Positions 32,841 through 43,941 of a DNA stretch of 64,000 nucleotides are shown piece by piece. A model generated the notes under the pieces. That model was not told where the DNA came from and did not search any database. It saw only the letters and a list, made by a program, of their open reading frames with translations. Both the position numbers and the translations under genes were made by a program. The first letter of the stretch is position 1; each line of letters starts with the position of its first letter. The stretch comes from Agapetus fuscipes (taxonomy: Eukaryota > Arthropoda > Insecta > Trichoptera > Glossosomatidae), in NCBI GenBank assembly GCA_951799405.1, contig OX637353.1:10230001-10294000 (forward strand), written 5' to 3'.

Positions 32841-35800
32841 TCAGATGTCTGTCCGACTGTTAAAAGCATTTAAATTTTCTCCAAGAAATGACACCACGTT
32901 TTCCAGGTTGTAGTCCTTCAAAATATCTCTCAGCAGAGATGTTTTGCTTTTCATGTTTAGACCTTTCAGTTTATTTCTGTCGGTGAATAAATTTACAATT
33001 ATATCTGAAAAATATAAGGGAATATACTTTGAAATGATTTTTCAATTAATCTTTAAGTTAACAGGTACTTTTATAATAAATATTTACCATACAACTGTTC
33101 CAAGGTAGGTCTTTTCTTCCCGTCGTCTTTAGATGGAGGTTGCTGCAGTAACTTTACATACTCGGGACAAAGTTGCTCCCCCAGTAATGGATCTTGGGGA
33201 TTTACTTCCAATTCTCTCAAAGCCTCGAAGAGATCATTTTCTTTTACTCGTTGAAATGATTCTGATATTTTTGGGTGCAGTTTAAAAACAGTAGATACTA
33301 TTGAATCGTCATTTACATCTGAAAGATACATTTTGATTCATCCTTGAATAAGACATTTCAAAAATACATTAGTTTACTATTTCAGTTATTTTAAATCTTA
33401 CGACATGAAATTTCCAATTGTACTTTCTTCTTTGTTGCTTCCAAAGATAGAAAGTCCTTTATTGTAGATATCGTAGAAATATTGTCTGACTTAAAATCTG
33501 CCTCTCCTTTTCTGTAAGTTAATACCAAATTATTTCTTATTCATCACTAATCTTTGTAGTCAGTTAACCTTAATTGAAAAGTTTACTTACTGATAGACAC
33601 AATGTAATATGGTATCTGTGATCACAGAAGAAAGAACAAGGGGTTCCGATGAAACCCTTGCTGGTATGTCGAGTAACAGCAAAGTTAACCAAGAATGTAG
33701 CTCTGCTTTACTGAATGCCCCTCGAACACTCAATTTATTATATTCTCTGAAACCATAAGCAACATTAAAAATCCTCTGTTCACAGATTAAAGAATAATGT
33801 TGTGTTCAATTTACCTGTTGTCGTCGTAATCTTGCGTAAGGACATGCCACGACAATGGAGGTATATAATGAACAAGGAGCTGACTGCATTTTGGCTGCAA
33901 GAAGGGAGTGACGTAGATGCGTAAAATCCCAGCTGCTGCCAATCCTTCAAAAGCTGCTCCCACTCTCATTTCCAGCCTCTGCGTGTTTGCTTGGCATCGA
34001 TAAGTTGCTAATAGATTATTGGAACTCTGAAATACATTTTGTTAGCTTGTACATTTAGCTTTTCATTACAATAATAACTAATGTTTTATAGAGACTAATA
34101 GGAGGTCCATTCTGCAATGGGAGGATGGAGCGAGGAAACATGAAAGCTTAAGGGTTTGTTTATTGGCATTGTGAAGATTCATTTTTTAAATAATAATGTA
34201 AAAATTAAACAAAGTTTGTACATTATTATTTTTAGGAGGAAACATGCTGTTGGAGGGGCAGAATTTGGAAAGCAAAGGCACGATTTGAGCTGTAACGCCA
34301 TTGGAGAGAAAAAGAGACATTTGCTTTATGTTCTTACTTGTGGATCACGGGCCATAGTGAGAAGAGCTGTATTGGGTGCTGCGTCTAGTAGTTTCAAAGG
34401 GGCGGTACTTTGTAACAATAATGTATCTAAAGGAGCACCTAAAGATATACAAACACGGCGCGCTCCATCACCTTCCACTGATCCCCACTAAAAAGTAATC
34501 ATAAATGTTTATTGTTTAACAAAATAATAAGTTAACTGAAAATTAAGCAGCTGAATACTTTCACTCACTTCTTCACTTATTTGAAGGGCTGGTATGGCAG
34601 ACAAACCTTGTGACATTGGTTGTGTTGCCAGCCTGTAGCGTGCTCTTTCTTTCTCTACCCTCAATTCAAGTTCATCAACTTCATTTCTACAAAATATATT
34701 TAAACCATGATAAGCTGTACAGCTATCTGAATTTCTAGCACTACTTTGAGTAGGTAACCTAACTAATCTAAGACTAACCTTAGAGTGTTGAGTCTTGCTG
34801 AAGTGGCTGCAGGGGTGACTGGGGGAATAAGTCCCATGATACGACCAGATCGAGTAGCACCGACTATGCCTCCACTCCAGCCCCACACAGATGTAATGCT
34901 CTCATTGCATTCCTATACAGAAATCAAAAAGAGACCGGTCTGTAGTCAAACACGCTACGGATTCATAATCGTAAGGTTGTGGGATTGATTCCCAGCGGAG
35001 CATAAAATAATTATCCTGTGATTTTCCAAATATGCTCTCCGCTGGGTTGAAAAATTCATATGTCTTCCAAAGACCGGTCATCAAAGATTCATCCAGCCTT
35101 CTAGCAACTGAGTCTTGCATGTGTGTAATTGGCATAATCTTTCTATAGCAACAACTAAGCTTGCAGAGGGCTCTTGAGGTGTGATTCACACAACAACAGC
35201 GCTCATCTTCTTAATATGTAAACACAAAATGCAGTGTCTCTTTACGCATTAAGGGTTTTACGAGTATGTATAATGTATGTATCTTTCTATTTTGGAATAT
35301 ATTTATATTATTTAGTGGATATAGTAACATACTTACATATGTAAACAGAAGCTGTGGTGTATACTGCGGATCATCAGTTTTCAAGCGATATATTTGTATG
35401 ACGCCATCAGACCTCGCCAGCAGTAGTAATGGCGTCATGGTCCCTGCGTGAGTTGTCTCCCACCAACCTAAGCTACTCACCCCAGCTCCGTGCTCTATTC
35501 CTATAAACTCTTCCACTGTGATACTCCCATGTTCTCTACAAATCATAAACAATATGCATCAATATATGAAGTAAATTTTAAAAAGTTTGCCTATTTTAAT
35601 TCTGCTGATTAGTTAATTTTTAAGAAAACTGATGTAAATTTAAGTAATAAAAAAGTGAATTAAAACAGTATATTTATTTGATTGATTATCCAATGGACTT
35701 TCACTGTGTAAACCACCAAACCCTGAAAAATATTAAATAATGAATTGTTTTTGTGGTTTTTCAGGAGGTTTTCCATGGAAAACCTCCTGAAAAACCTAGG

Positions 35801-38800
35801 AGCAAAAGCTAGGAGAAAAAGCTAGGAGCTTACTCGGGTTATAAGAATGACAATGAAAATATTTTGTAATTTATCTAAGGGCCGTAGTCCAATAGATTTT
35901 TTTTTTGTTGCTCACCATTATAATAATTATAGAACTGGCTGAATAACAAACACCGGTAAGCTTTCACTAACCTGTCGAGGACTAGAGAATGTAGAGATCC
36001 ATCATCAGCACCGCACAGGAGATATGTAGAAGGCTGTGGACTGTGTGGGCTGATGAGGACCCTGGGTCCACCAGGAAGTCTCCCCGAGCCTAAAGCTCTC
36101 CCTCTCTCAACTCCTCGCACTGCTCCTCCACTGCAAGCCACAATGCCCACAATGCGGTTGCTCTGAAATCAACAGGTTCAGCATCACTCCAGTTATCTAA
36201 ACTCCGATACTCTAAATGGCTGATGACCAAATCGCTTTCAGAATTTTGGAGATTTTTTTTTTGTTTTGTTCATCTTATGGTCCAAACATGTATTGTCCTT
36301 CCCAAATGTTATTGGGATGATGAGTCATCGTCTCATAGTGCAGTTCTATTATTGTTTTTTTTATTATAAGTAAGTACTTACTTACTTAATTCTGTTGAAA
36401 ATGCAATTACCCAAAAAGGATAATGGTTCATTGGGATCTGATTAACAGTCTCTAATATCTGTTTGTTTTGGCCACAAAAATTGTAAATAAGCAAATATAT
36501 ATATATATATCAGGCTTATCCTTAATTATATTGTCCTTCGTCGTCGTCTTTCGTCGTCGAGTTTTGATTTTCAAAATCGATGCCATCACAGCAGATGAAA
36601 CACATTCATGTTCTATGGCAAATTAATTTTTGTATATATGCTGCAATGCTGCGAGCTTACGCGTATGTGTTTAAAAATGTATGAAAACTTCATTCAATAA
36701 ATATGTTTGTTCATACTGAAAATGTATGGAACTATATTGACATCTAGCGGCAAAACGTGAAAGTTTTTTTTTACATTTTCTTTTATTTCATGCAAATTAA
36801 AAAAAAAAAAAAAACAAATAAAAATGGATTTCAATCTGTAATCTAAGTTGCAAACATATATAACATTTGAGATTCATATTACATGCATTCTTACAAGCAG
36901 ACATGTATAAGTTCGCGCTTAAATATGCTGCATGTGTACTTACAACATAACAACCCATTCCAAATGAACATAAGCCCTGCCACTATTGCCAACCTTCCCT
37001 GAAACAAAGGTGAAATTTGCAAAGTAAACCATTTTTTTAAGTATGGGTGGTCAGCCTCATACCAACCTATAAGTCAACGAAATTATTTTGTGTATTTCTT
37101 TACATAATCTAAGTTGCAAAGATACATACCATTTGAGATTCATATTAAATGCATTCCCTCAAGCACACACTTATAAGTTCGCGCTTACACATGCTGCATG
37201 TGTCCTTACAATATAAAAACACAATCTCTAATGAACATAAGCTCTGCAACTCTTGCCCATCTTCCCTCAAACAGGGGTGACGTTGGCAAAGTGAACCATT
37301 TTTACAGTATGGGTGGTCAGCCTCATACCAACCTATAAGACAAGGAAATTATTTTGATTTCTATTCTTTATAATCTGTAATCTAAGTTGCAAAGCTATAT
37401 TACATAGTTATATAACAGTGACAAAACGATACATGACCAAATAACAAAGTAACAAAACAGCACAGTGACAAAAAAAGCACGGGGACAAATAAACAGTGAA
37501 AAAACAGGAAGGTGACAAAAGAGCACAGTGACATAACAGCACAGTGACAAAACAGCACGGTGATAAAACAGCATAGTGATCTAACAGCACAGTGTCAAAA
37601 CGGCACATTGACAAAAAAGCACGGTGACAAAACAGCACAGTGGCATAACAGCACAGTGACAAAACAGCACGGTGACAAAACAGCACAGTGATATAACAGC
37701 ACAGTGACAAAACGGCACATTGACAAAAAAGCACGGTGACAAAACAGCACAGTGACATAACAGCACAGTGACAAAACAGCACAGTGACAAAAAATGACGG
37801 TGACAAAACTACACAGTGACAAATCAGCACAGTGACCAAACTACACGGTGACAAAACACCACAGTAACAAAACAGCACAGTGACAAAGCAGCACGTTGAC
37901 AGAACAGCATAGTGACAAAACAACACGGAGACAAAAAAGCACAGTGAAAGAACAGCACAGTGACACAACAACACGGTGACAAAACAACACGGTAACAAAA
38001 CAGCACAGTGACAAAACAGCACAGTGACAAAACAGCACAGTGACAAATCAGCACAGTGTCAAAACAGCACAGTGACAGAACAGCAGTTTAACCAAAAATC
38101 ACAGTGACATAACACAAGTAATGTGCACAAAAAGACAAAAAATGACGGTGACAAAACAACACAGTGACAAATCAGCACAGTGACCAAACTACACGGTGAC
38201 AAAACACCACAGTAACAAAACAGCACAGTGACAAAGCAGCACGTTGACAGAACAGCATAGTGACAAAACAACACGGAGACAAAAAAGCACAGTGAAAGAA
38301 CAGCACAGTGACACAACAACACGGTGACAAAACAACACGGTAACAAAACAGCACAGTGACAAAACAGCACAGTGACAAAACAGCACAGTGACAAATCAGC
38401 ACAGTGTCAAAACAGCACAGTGACAGAACAGCAGTTTAACCAAAAATCACAGTGACATAACACAAGTACACTAGCAGACTCGTAAAAGTTCACGCTCACA
38501 CATGCTGCATGTGGACTTACAACATAAACACCCAACTCAAATGAATATAAGTGCAACTCTTTTTGCACTTATGTTCATTTGAGTCAAAAATTTTAATATT
38601 TGCATACACTATCGATGTATTTATTATATTAAGGTATAACCGTTTACAGTGCGGGATATTCCCAGTATTTTTTTGTAATGGCGGATTTTCATAAATTTAT
38701 TTTATCAAAGCCTAACAAATCTAAGTAAATGTTCTTTTACAAAAACTGCGTGTTTTTATTTTACATGTTTTTTAATACTACGAACTTTAACGCGAGGAAA

Positions 38801-41800
38801 CTATGTGCAATATAAACATTTCACAAATGTTAAGGGGTTGGGCTGCGTAGCAGCCAGGGGCAACGCCCCTAGTTTATTTTTAATTGCACATGATAAGAGA
38901 GCGCCGTTTTTATGTGTTTCATACCTCAAGGGCCCTCTCCGATCACGGATAAGACTTTTTGAAAAGGTGCGTCTTGAGAGCTCCACAAAATATACCCATA
39001 GATTTGGAGTTCTTCACTCCGGGTGGCAGTCTGTTCCACTCCATCGGACCCGCAACACAGAAAGCGCGGTCTCCAAACTTTGTACGGATCTGACGGTGCG
39101 GCTGAACAAAATATTGATTGCACCATCGCCTGCAGATCTGAGTGTCTGTCTCCTCACACCCATCTCAACAGGCGAAATCATGTCAGTCAGATAAGGTGGA
39201 GCCAAGCCATTCTATAATCTATAATCTAAGTTGCAAGGATATATTCATTCAAAGCTCAGATTGTGTGGGTTTTTCTTTTGATAGTATTCAATTTGTGTGT
39301 TTGTAATATGTGAGGATATTCACTGCTAACTTTTCGTTCGTTCAAAATCCGCTTCAAGACTCAAGCCGTGCTCAGGAGAACTCTCTCACACCATTTGTGG
39401 CTCTGCTACAAATCACTTAATAATATCACTTATAAAACAGATAAGGAATCAAACATTTAAACACACTTTATTATTCCACAATCACAATGTATATATAATA
39501 AACCACAGCAATATTAATTATGACCAAATTCACATGCTTGTGGCTCTCACGCCAAGCAAGCTTCTTCTCTGTCTTTCTGCATTCTTTTATTTTCGTTTTT
39601 CATTCAAATTCAAATCTCATGTTCCATTCCACCAAACAAACAAATTCATCTCGTTACAAGATGTATGCCCACAAACAAACACGTGTAGTTCGCGCTTACA
39701 AATGCTGATTGTGTACTTACAAATAAAATCCAAACCTCAAATGAACATAAGCCCTGCAACTCTTGCCGACATTCCCTGAAACAGGGGTGACATTGGCAAA
39801 GTGAACCATTTTTTACAGTATGGGTGGTCAGCCTCATACCAACCTATAAGTCAAGGAATACCTATAAGTCAAGGAACCATTGATGGCTTTATATACCATC
39901 AGACAAACACGGTAGACCACCCTCTCCAGGAAACGAAGCCAGTGTAGTTTTTTTAACAGCGGAGCGATGTGAGCGAATTTAGATATCCCAAATATGAGCC
40001 TTGCTGCTGAATTTAACACAGATTGAAAGCAGTTGAAATGCTTCTTTGGCTGACCACTATAAAGCGTTGAGCAATAATCAATCCCAGACATCACAAACGC
40101 ACTCACCAGGGTCTTAACCGCATCTGACGGAAGACATTTTCTAATCGCCTTTATTTGGTGCAGTGAAAAAAAGGAAGGTTCCGATCCAGTAAGATTCCTA
40201 GAAGTCTCACCGAATCGGAAGGCTGGATCAGCTTACCTCCTATAGAGAGTGCTACCCCATTGACCAATAGATGGTCGCGCCTAGATGTGGCTGCCCAGAG
40301 TGGCCCAGCCCTAGATGTGGCTGCCCAGAGCATATTCTTCTTATGATTATGATGTAACATGACTTACATTAGGAAGCTGTATGGCACCAAGATCAACAAT
40401 AGTGTCACCACACAAGTAGCTTCCCACTTCTTTACAGTCTTTGTAATGAGTCATGCAGTGCGCACCAGCTACTAAAAGGTCTGCGTCGTGAACCCACCTG
40501 AAACATTCAAAACAAGGATTTTGCTTACAAATGCCTATTTCGTCTTAATAAACATAATACCTATATTCAGTTTTTGGTTCCCAATCATGCAATTACTGTG
40601 AGTGGATATTTATTATGTTGACAAAAACTCTTGTACAATACACAATGAGGTCCATACGTGCATTGGCATAGACAATATTGTGTCGTCATGCAGCCGGGTT
40701 GCTATGGAAGAAGCATATTAATATATTTTTGAATTGATTGCTAAGGATGGCAGTGCCTAACAAGACTGATGTTTGTTCGCCGAGAAAAAGTTCCAAATTC
40801 AAGAATATCTGCTGACCTCATTGCGTGAAATTATCCATATATTAATAATGATTAAGTATATGCCTACATCAAGTTGATGTTTTACTCACATAGCGATTAT
40901 AGTCTCCGCTAAATTTGTTTCAAGCGCCAAGAATAATTTTCCTTTCTTTGTATATCCTCGGACTTCAGTTCCAGAAGAAACAAATATTTTATCAAATGCT
41001 CCTCCTACAATAAAATTACCAATGTTAGCTTGAATCTACTACCTGATATTAACGTTTGAAACATATTTTCAAGTGATTGATAGGGTGTGTTTATTCAAAA
41101 ATATATTTTGCAAATTTATGCTGAATGAAAGTTTTACAATTTATGGCCATAATAAGCTAGTGTTGGAACAAAATATTTTTGAAGACTGATAGACTGTATT
41201 TAAAGTATGAATGAAATTTAACCTTGAGAAGATCCTCCCAAATGAACTGAAGTGATTGGTTCTCCGGGAAGTGTTTTGAATGCAAGTTGGACTTCATCAT
41301 TTTTAAAGGAGCACACTTGCAAGACACCATCTTTATCTCCAGTGGCAATCTAAAATATGCTCATACATTAGTGATTTCTAGGGATACAGCAAGACCATCA
41401 GTTCTCAATTATTTAAAATAATTCTGTGCCTCCTGTGAAAAGTGATACAACTCAAAAATCATCATTTTACAGGAGAGCAAAAACAAGATTTAAAAAATTC
41501 TAATTCATGAACTAAGTGGGCTAGGTTACACATAAGTACCTTATTTTGTAGATAAAAACATTCACTTTCACTGTGCATTCTAATTTTTATGGTTACTATT
41601 ATAGTTTACAAATAATTTATTAAACTCTGTCAGTTGTACCTTTTTTTTGCCTGTACTTGTATCATTTATTACGTGATAAATGATACAAGTCGAGTTATAT
41701 TATATTGCACCTATAAGTTGTCTTTGAGTAAAGTGATACACAAAAAGCTTAATATTTTTTAAATTTAATAACTCATAAGATAATGGTCCAGGCAGAATGT

Positions 41801-42440
41801 TGCTCAAACTAATTATAAAAATACTACCCCAAAGACACAATTGTTGTACTTAAAATAGTAGTATTTTCATAATTTACCTGAATCGTATAACTTGGCTAAA
41901 ATTCCAGTCAAAAATTGGTGGAAAGTGATATAAGTTGAGATGTATCAATATTCACGATAGATTTGTAAAAAACAATGTGTGGATCAATTACTAAAAGGGA
42001 TACAACTTGACTTATATCACTTTTCACGTTTTTTTGCCTAAATCCTGCCAGTTATATTTCCTAAACTATAGCAGATAGAAGAATGTGAGTAAGACCAAAA
42101 AATCGCTAATTTTTTTCTGATTATTTCTATGTAAAAATCTCAAAAAGGGTATAACTCGAGTTGTATCACTTTTCACAGGAGGCACAGAATTAAATACATA
42201 GGACTTATAACAAATAGAAACAAGCAATGAATAAAATTGAAAAATAATCTTGGAAAATTCTATCTAATTATTATTTATGTCGTTTGTACAGCATGGTCAA
42301 TAAAATTCTAATTTTAAAATTAAGCTGGGACTTACTTTTAAACAATTATTCTTAGAACCACTTTGAGGCAGAATTTTCAAAGTATTTGGCAATGTTAATC
42401 CTATGGCTACATAATCAATGTATGATAAATCAATATCCAT
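32841..42440 (-). CDS. BBS7: Bardet-Biedl syndrome 7 protein (BBSome subunit)
   Basis: Fourteen coding exons join in phase to 713 aa (human about 715): 42336-42440, 41223-41349, 40890-41004, 40368-40497, 35972-36162, 35337-35535, 34779-34912, 34569-34686, 34338-34487, 33815-34026, 33591-33746, 33402-33511, 33088-33318, 32841-33004. The N-terminal beta-propeller starts [20 protein letters not shown] and includes [34 protein letters not shown] and [16 protein letters not shown] coiled coil follows ([20 protein letters not shown]), then the GAE and platform parts ([42 protein letters not shown]) and a helical tail (TLEQLYG..DILIV-type end). The BBSome sorts ciliary membrane cargo; in insects, cilia occur on sensory neurons and sperm. 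The 4.2-kb intron at 36163-40367 holds most of the inserted repeats. The gene is complete. Confidence 0.96.
34916..35215 (+). mobile_element. tRNA-derived SINE, family 3, in a BBS7 intron
   Basis: GACCGGTCTGTAGTCAAACA (A-box side), GGGATTGATTCCCAGCGGAG (B-box-like), a body with TGAAAAATTCATATG and AGACCGGTCAT, then AGAGGGCTCTTGAGGTGTGA. It starts 4 bp upstream (gene-wise) of the exon 34779-34912. Confidence 0.65.
35640..35745 (+). repeat. Penelope-like repeat tail in a BBS7 intron
   Basis: AAAGTGAATTAAAACAG followed by AATGGACTTTCACTGTGTAA and a CCTGAAAAATATTAAA end, as in 7302-7504 and 55002-55260. No hammerhead-like core is left. Confidence 0.55.
35755..35796. repeat. Perfect 42-bp palindrome
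   Basis: The arms of 21 bp (35755-35775 and 35776-35796) are exact complements with no loop, centred on CCATGG. Three spaced CTAGGAG units follow directly (35797-35828). It is in an intron of BBS7. Confidence 0.95.
36163..37404 (+). repeat. BBS7 large intron, gene-proximal half: two R1 copies in tandem
   Basis: R1 plus copies at about 36838-37085 and 37107-37345, both with heads AATCTAAGTTGCAAA and ends CATACCAACCTATAAG, separated by about 20 bp. An (AT)n tract lies at 36497-36512. The remainder (36163-36837) is unassigned AT-rich sequence. Confidence 0.7.
37420..38470. repeat. 16-bp minisatellite with higher-order repeats
   Basis: The base unit is ACAAAACAGCACAGTG with variants (CACGGTG, ACATTG). 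A 348-bp higher-order unit occurs twice (37786-38133 and 38134 to about 38470) and is nearly identical, including the irregular GCAGTTTAACCAAAAATCAC segment. A 112-bp sub-period is visible in 37590-37790. The long Cys/Leu-rich frames on the minus strand are a by-product of the period. Confidence 0.95.
38471..38849. other. BBS7 intron, partial R1 and unassigned sequence
   Basis: About 38480-38590 resembles part of R1 (TTCACGCTCACACATGCTGC) and ends with a small inverted GCAACTCTTTTTGCACTT. The rest is unassigned. Confidence 0.4.
39219..39870 (+). repeat. R1 repeat split by a solo LTR
   Basis: The R1 head is at 39219-39261 and resumes at 39659 (AGATGTATGCCCACAAACAA), running to CATACCAACCTATAAGTCAA. 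It interrupts the CR1-like LINE. The end is followed by a short duplication of CCTATAAGTCAAGGAA. Confidence 0.85.
39262..39658. mobile_element. Solo LTR, 397 bp, inside R1
   Basis: Begins TGTGTGGGTTTTTC, ends CATCTCGTTACA, and is flanked by AGAT on both sides (39258-39261, 39659-39662). Removing it restores the R1 consensus. TG..CA ends and a 4-bp duplication fit a gypsy-type LTR. Confidence 0.85.
40640..40830 (+). repeat. R5 short interspersed repeat
   Basis: GAGGTCCATACGTG, GACAATATTGTGTCGTCATG, TTGATTGCTAAGGATGG and TTTGTTCGCCGAGAAAAAGT. It is the best-preserved copy in the window and lies in a BBS7 intron. Confidence 0.65.
41424..42188. mobile_element. Non-autonomous DNA element with long terminal inverted repeats
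   Basis: The ends CTGTGCCTCCTGTGAAAAGT and its complement, about 30 bp matching in total (through GATACAACTC), are flanked by AATT on both sides. Because AATT is itself palindromic, the true duplication is uncertain. The inside has further GTGATACAA-type repeats in both orientations and no coding frame. It fills the first coding intron of BBS7. Confidence 0.75.
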
Positions 42441-42446
42441 ATTTTC

Positions 42447-42840
42447 CTGAAAATGTAAACAAGATTAGAAAAATTCTGCTTAATCTTTGTAATCAAAAAT
42501 TGATCTGAGAAATTAGAGAACAGTTTATTTAGGAGTAAAATAACATTCAATGAAGGATACAATTTTTTCAATAATGCCATGGAAACCGATTTTGTCTACA
42601 AAACTCTGACTAATAGTTCTAACTATTTATTAAGTAAGATTTGACAGGTACTTGTGAGAGATGTCTCATTTTTTGTATGAAATAAGGTGTTATTTAATTA
42701 AAATACAATTTTACAAATTACTATTGTACAAAAATATGAAGGAATATTTAGGTAGGTAGACGGAAAAAATAAATGAATAATATTATTTCGTAATGGCAAT
42801 AAATATTTTTAGTTTTAAATTTTACCGCCGCACTGCGCAC
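42447..42840 (-). promoter_or_regulatory. BBS7: Probable BBS7 5' region
   Basis: The exon carrying the start codon has an acceptor at 42447-42448 (TTTTCAG), so at least one non-coding exon lies upstream. The 20-bp motif at 42813-42832 is identical to one beside the RpL31 first exon, in opposite orientation relative to the gene. No TATA box is evident. The assignment is tentative. Confidence 0.35.
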
Positions 42841-43346
42841 CAGTGTTGCTACCTTAGCCCTTTTGGGGCTAGATCTAGCACTTTTTACTGTAGGTGAACT
42901 CGTTGTTTAATGATTTAGCCCGAAAAGGGCTATCTAGCCCTTTTCATTTACTTAAAAATATTGTACGAAAATCTGAAATTTGCGCCATGCTAACATCGCG
43001 AAAACAGCGAACTTTCGCGATTTTGTCACATATATTGCTTTTTTTTTTTTGGTAGATATACCATTTGTTAGATTATGGCAACATATCTATGGCAACTAAA
43101 TGATTCTAAACGGAAAATTTGTTAATTTTAGTTTGTAAAATAACTAATATTTTTAATTTTTGAACCTAATTTTGAAAAAAAAAATTGTGATTCAAACTAA
43201 AAAATAAATACATAATTGAAATCATTAGTCCAGGTGTTTTTTTAGCCTTTTTTTACACCAACTCTTTTTGTGCTCCTTTTAGCCCGATCTAGCCCTTTTT
43301 AGCTTCTTCAATTGCCCCCATTACTAAAACTAAGGTGGCAACACTG
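42841..43346. mobile_element. hAT-type MITE, copy A
   Basis: Ends CAGTGTTGCTACCTTAG and CTAAGGTGGCAACACTG, about 90 percent or more identical to the copy at 53469-53978. It carries repeated TAGCCC..TTT and GGGCTA motifs. Unlike the sister copy, it has no 8-bp target duplication: the left flank CTGCGCAC does not match CCAGTCCC on the right, which is the exact start of duplicated segment A. Confidence 0.85.
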
Positions 43347-43941
43347 CCAGTCCCCATGTGGCCGCCATTTGTGTTTTTGCAATCTACGTAAGGAGCGCTT
43401 CCCTTTTGAAAATTCTTTTAATTTTGTGATTTGGCAATTTACAATGTCCAGTCGCCGTTGTTGTGTACCTCATTGTTTTAATACGGAGTTAAAGTAATCG
43501 GATTCGTTTCTATTTCACGATTAGTAATGTAATTACTGGAAAAAACAAAAAGTTTGGGTGAACTGTACTTTTTGTATGAAATGAAGGACTGTACTTTTTG
43601 TATGAAATGAAGAACTGTTTTTTTAGAAAAGTTTTACTTTATAAGTGTGAAATGTGTCTTCTTGTGTGAATACATTAAGGGCCGGTCTTATAAACGAGAG
43701 ACCAAATATCCGTAAGTATCTCGACAACAAACTAACGGATGGACGTTTACGGATTGATCTTACCGATGGTCGTCCTATAAAGCTTTTTTTACCGTCCGTT
43801 AGTTCTCAAAGATGCACTCGTATTTTTCTATGACTTTTAAGTGCATTCATGAACATACGTCACCCGCTTGCTGTCAGATACGAAACATAACCTAAAATTT
43901 ATTGTGCGCGTCATATTCCCTGGTTAAAGTTTATCAATAAA

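Larger units (their letters stand above)
38850..40330 (-). mobile_element. CR1/L2-like LINE 3' part, split by an R1 repeat
   Basis: Minus-strand translation near 40320-39880 gives [17 protein letters not shown], then [14 protein letters not shown] and [16 protein letters not shown], typical of the RT C-terminus and end of CR1-type ORF2. The frame resumes at 39200-38930 with [15 protein letters not shown] and related segments. R1 (39219-39870) lies between. Several stops show decay. Confidence 0.7.

Noticed and set aside
37408..38402. Long Cys/Leu/Val-rich open frames on the minus strand
   Set aside because: They are translations of a 16-bp minisatellite and occur in several frames at the same offset of 348 bp; there is no gene signal.
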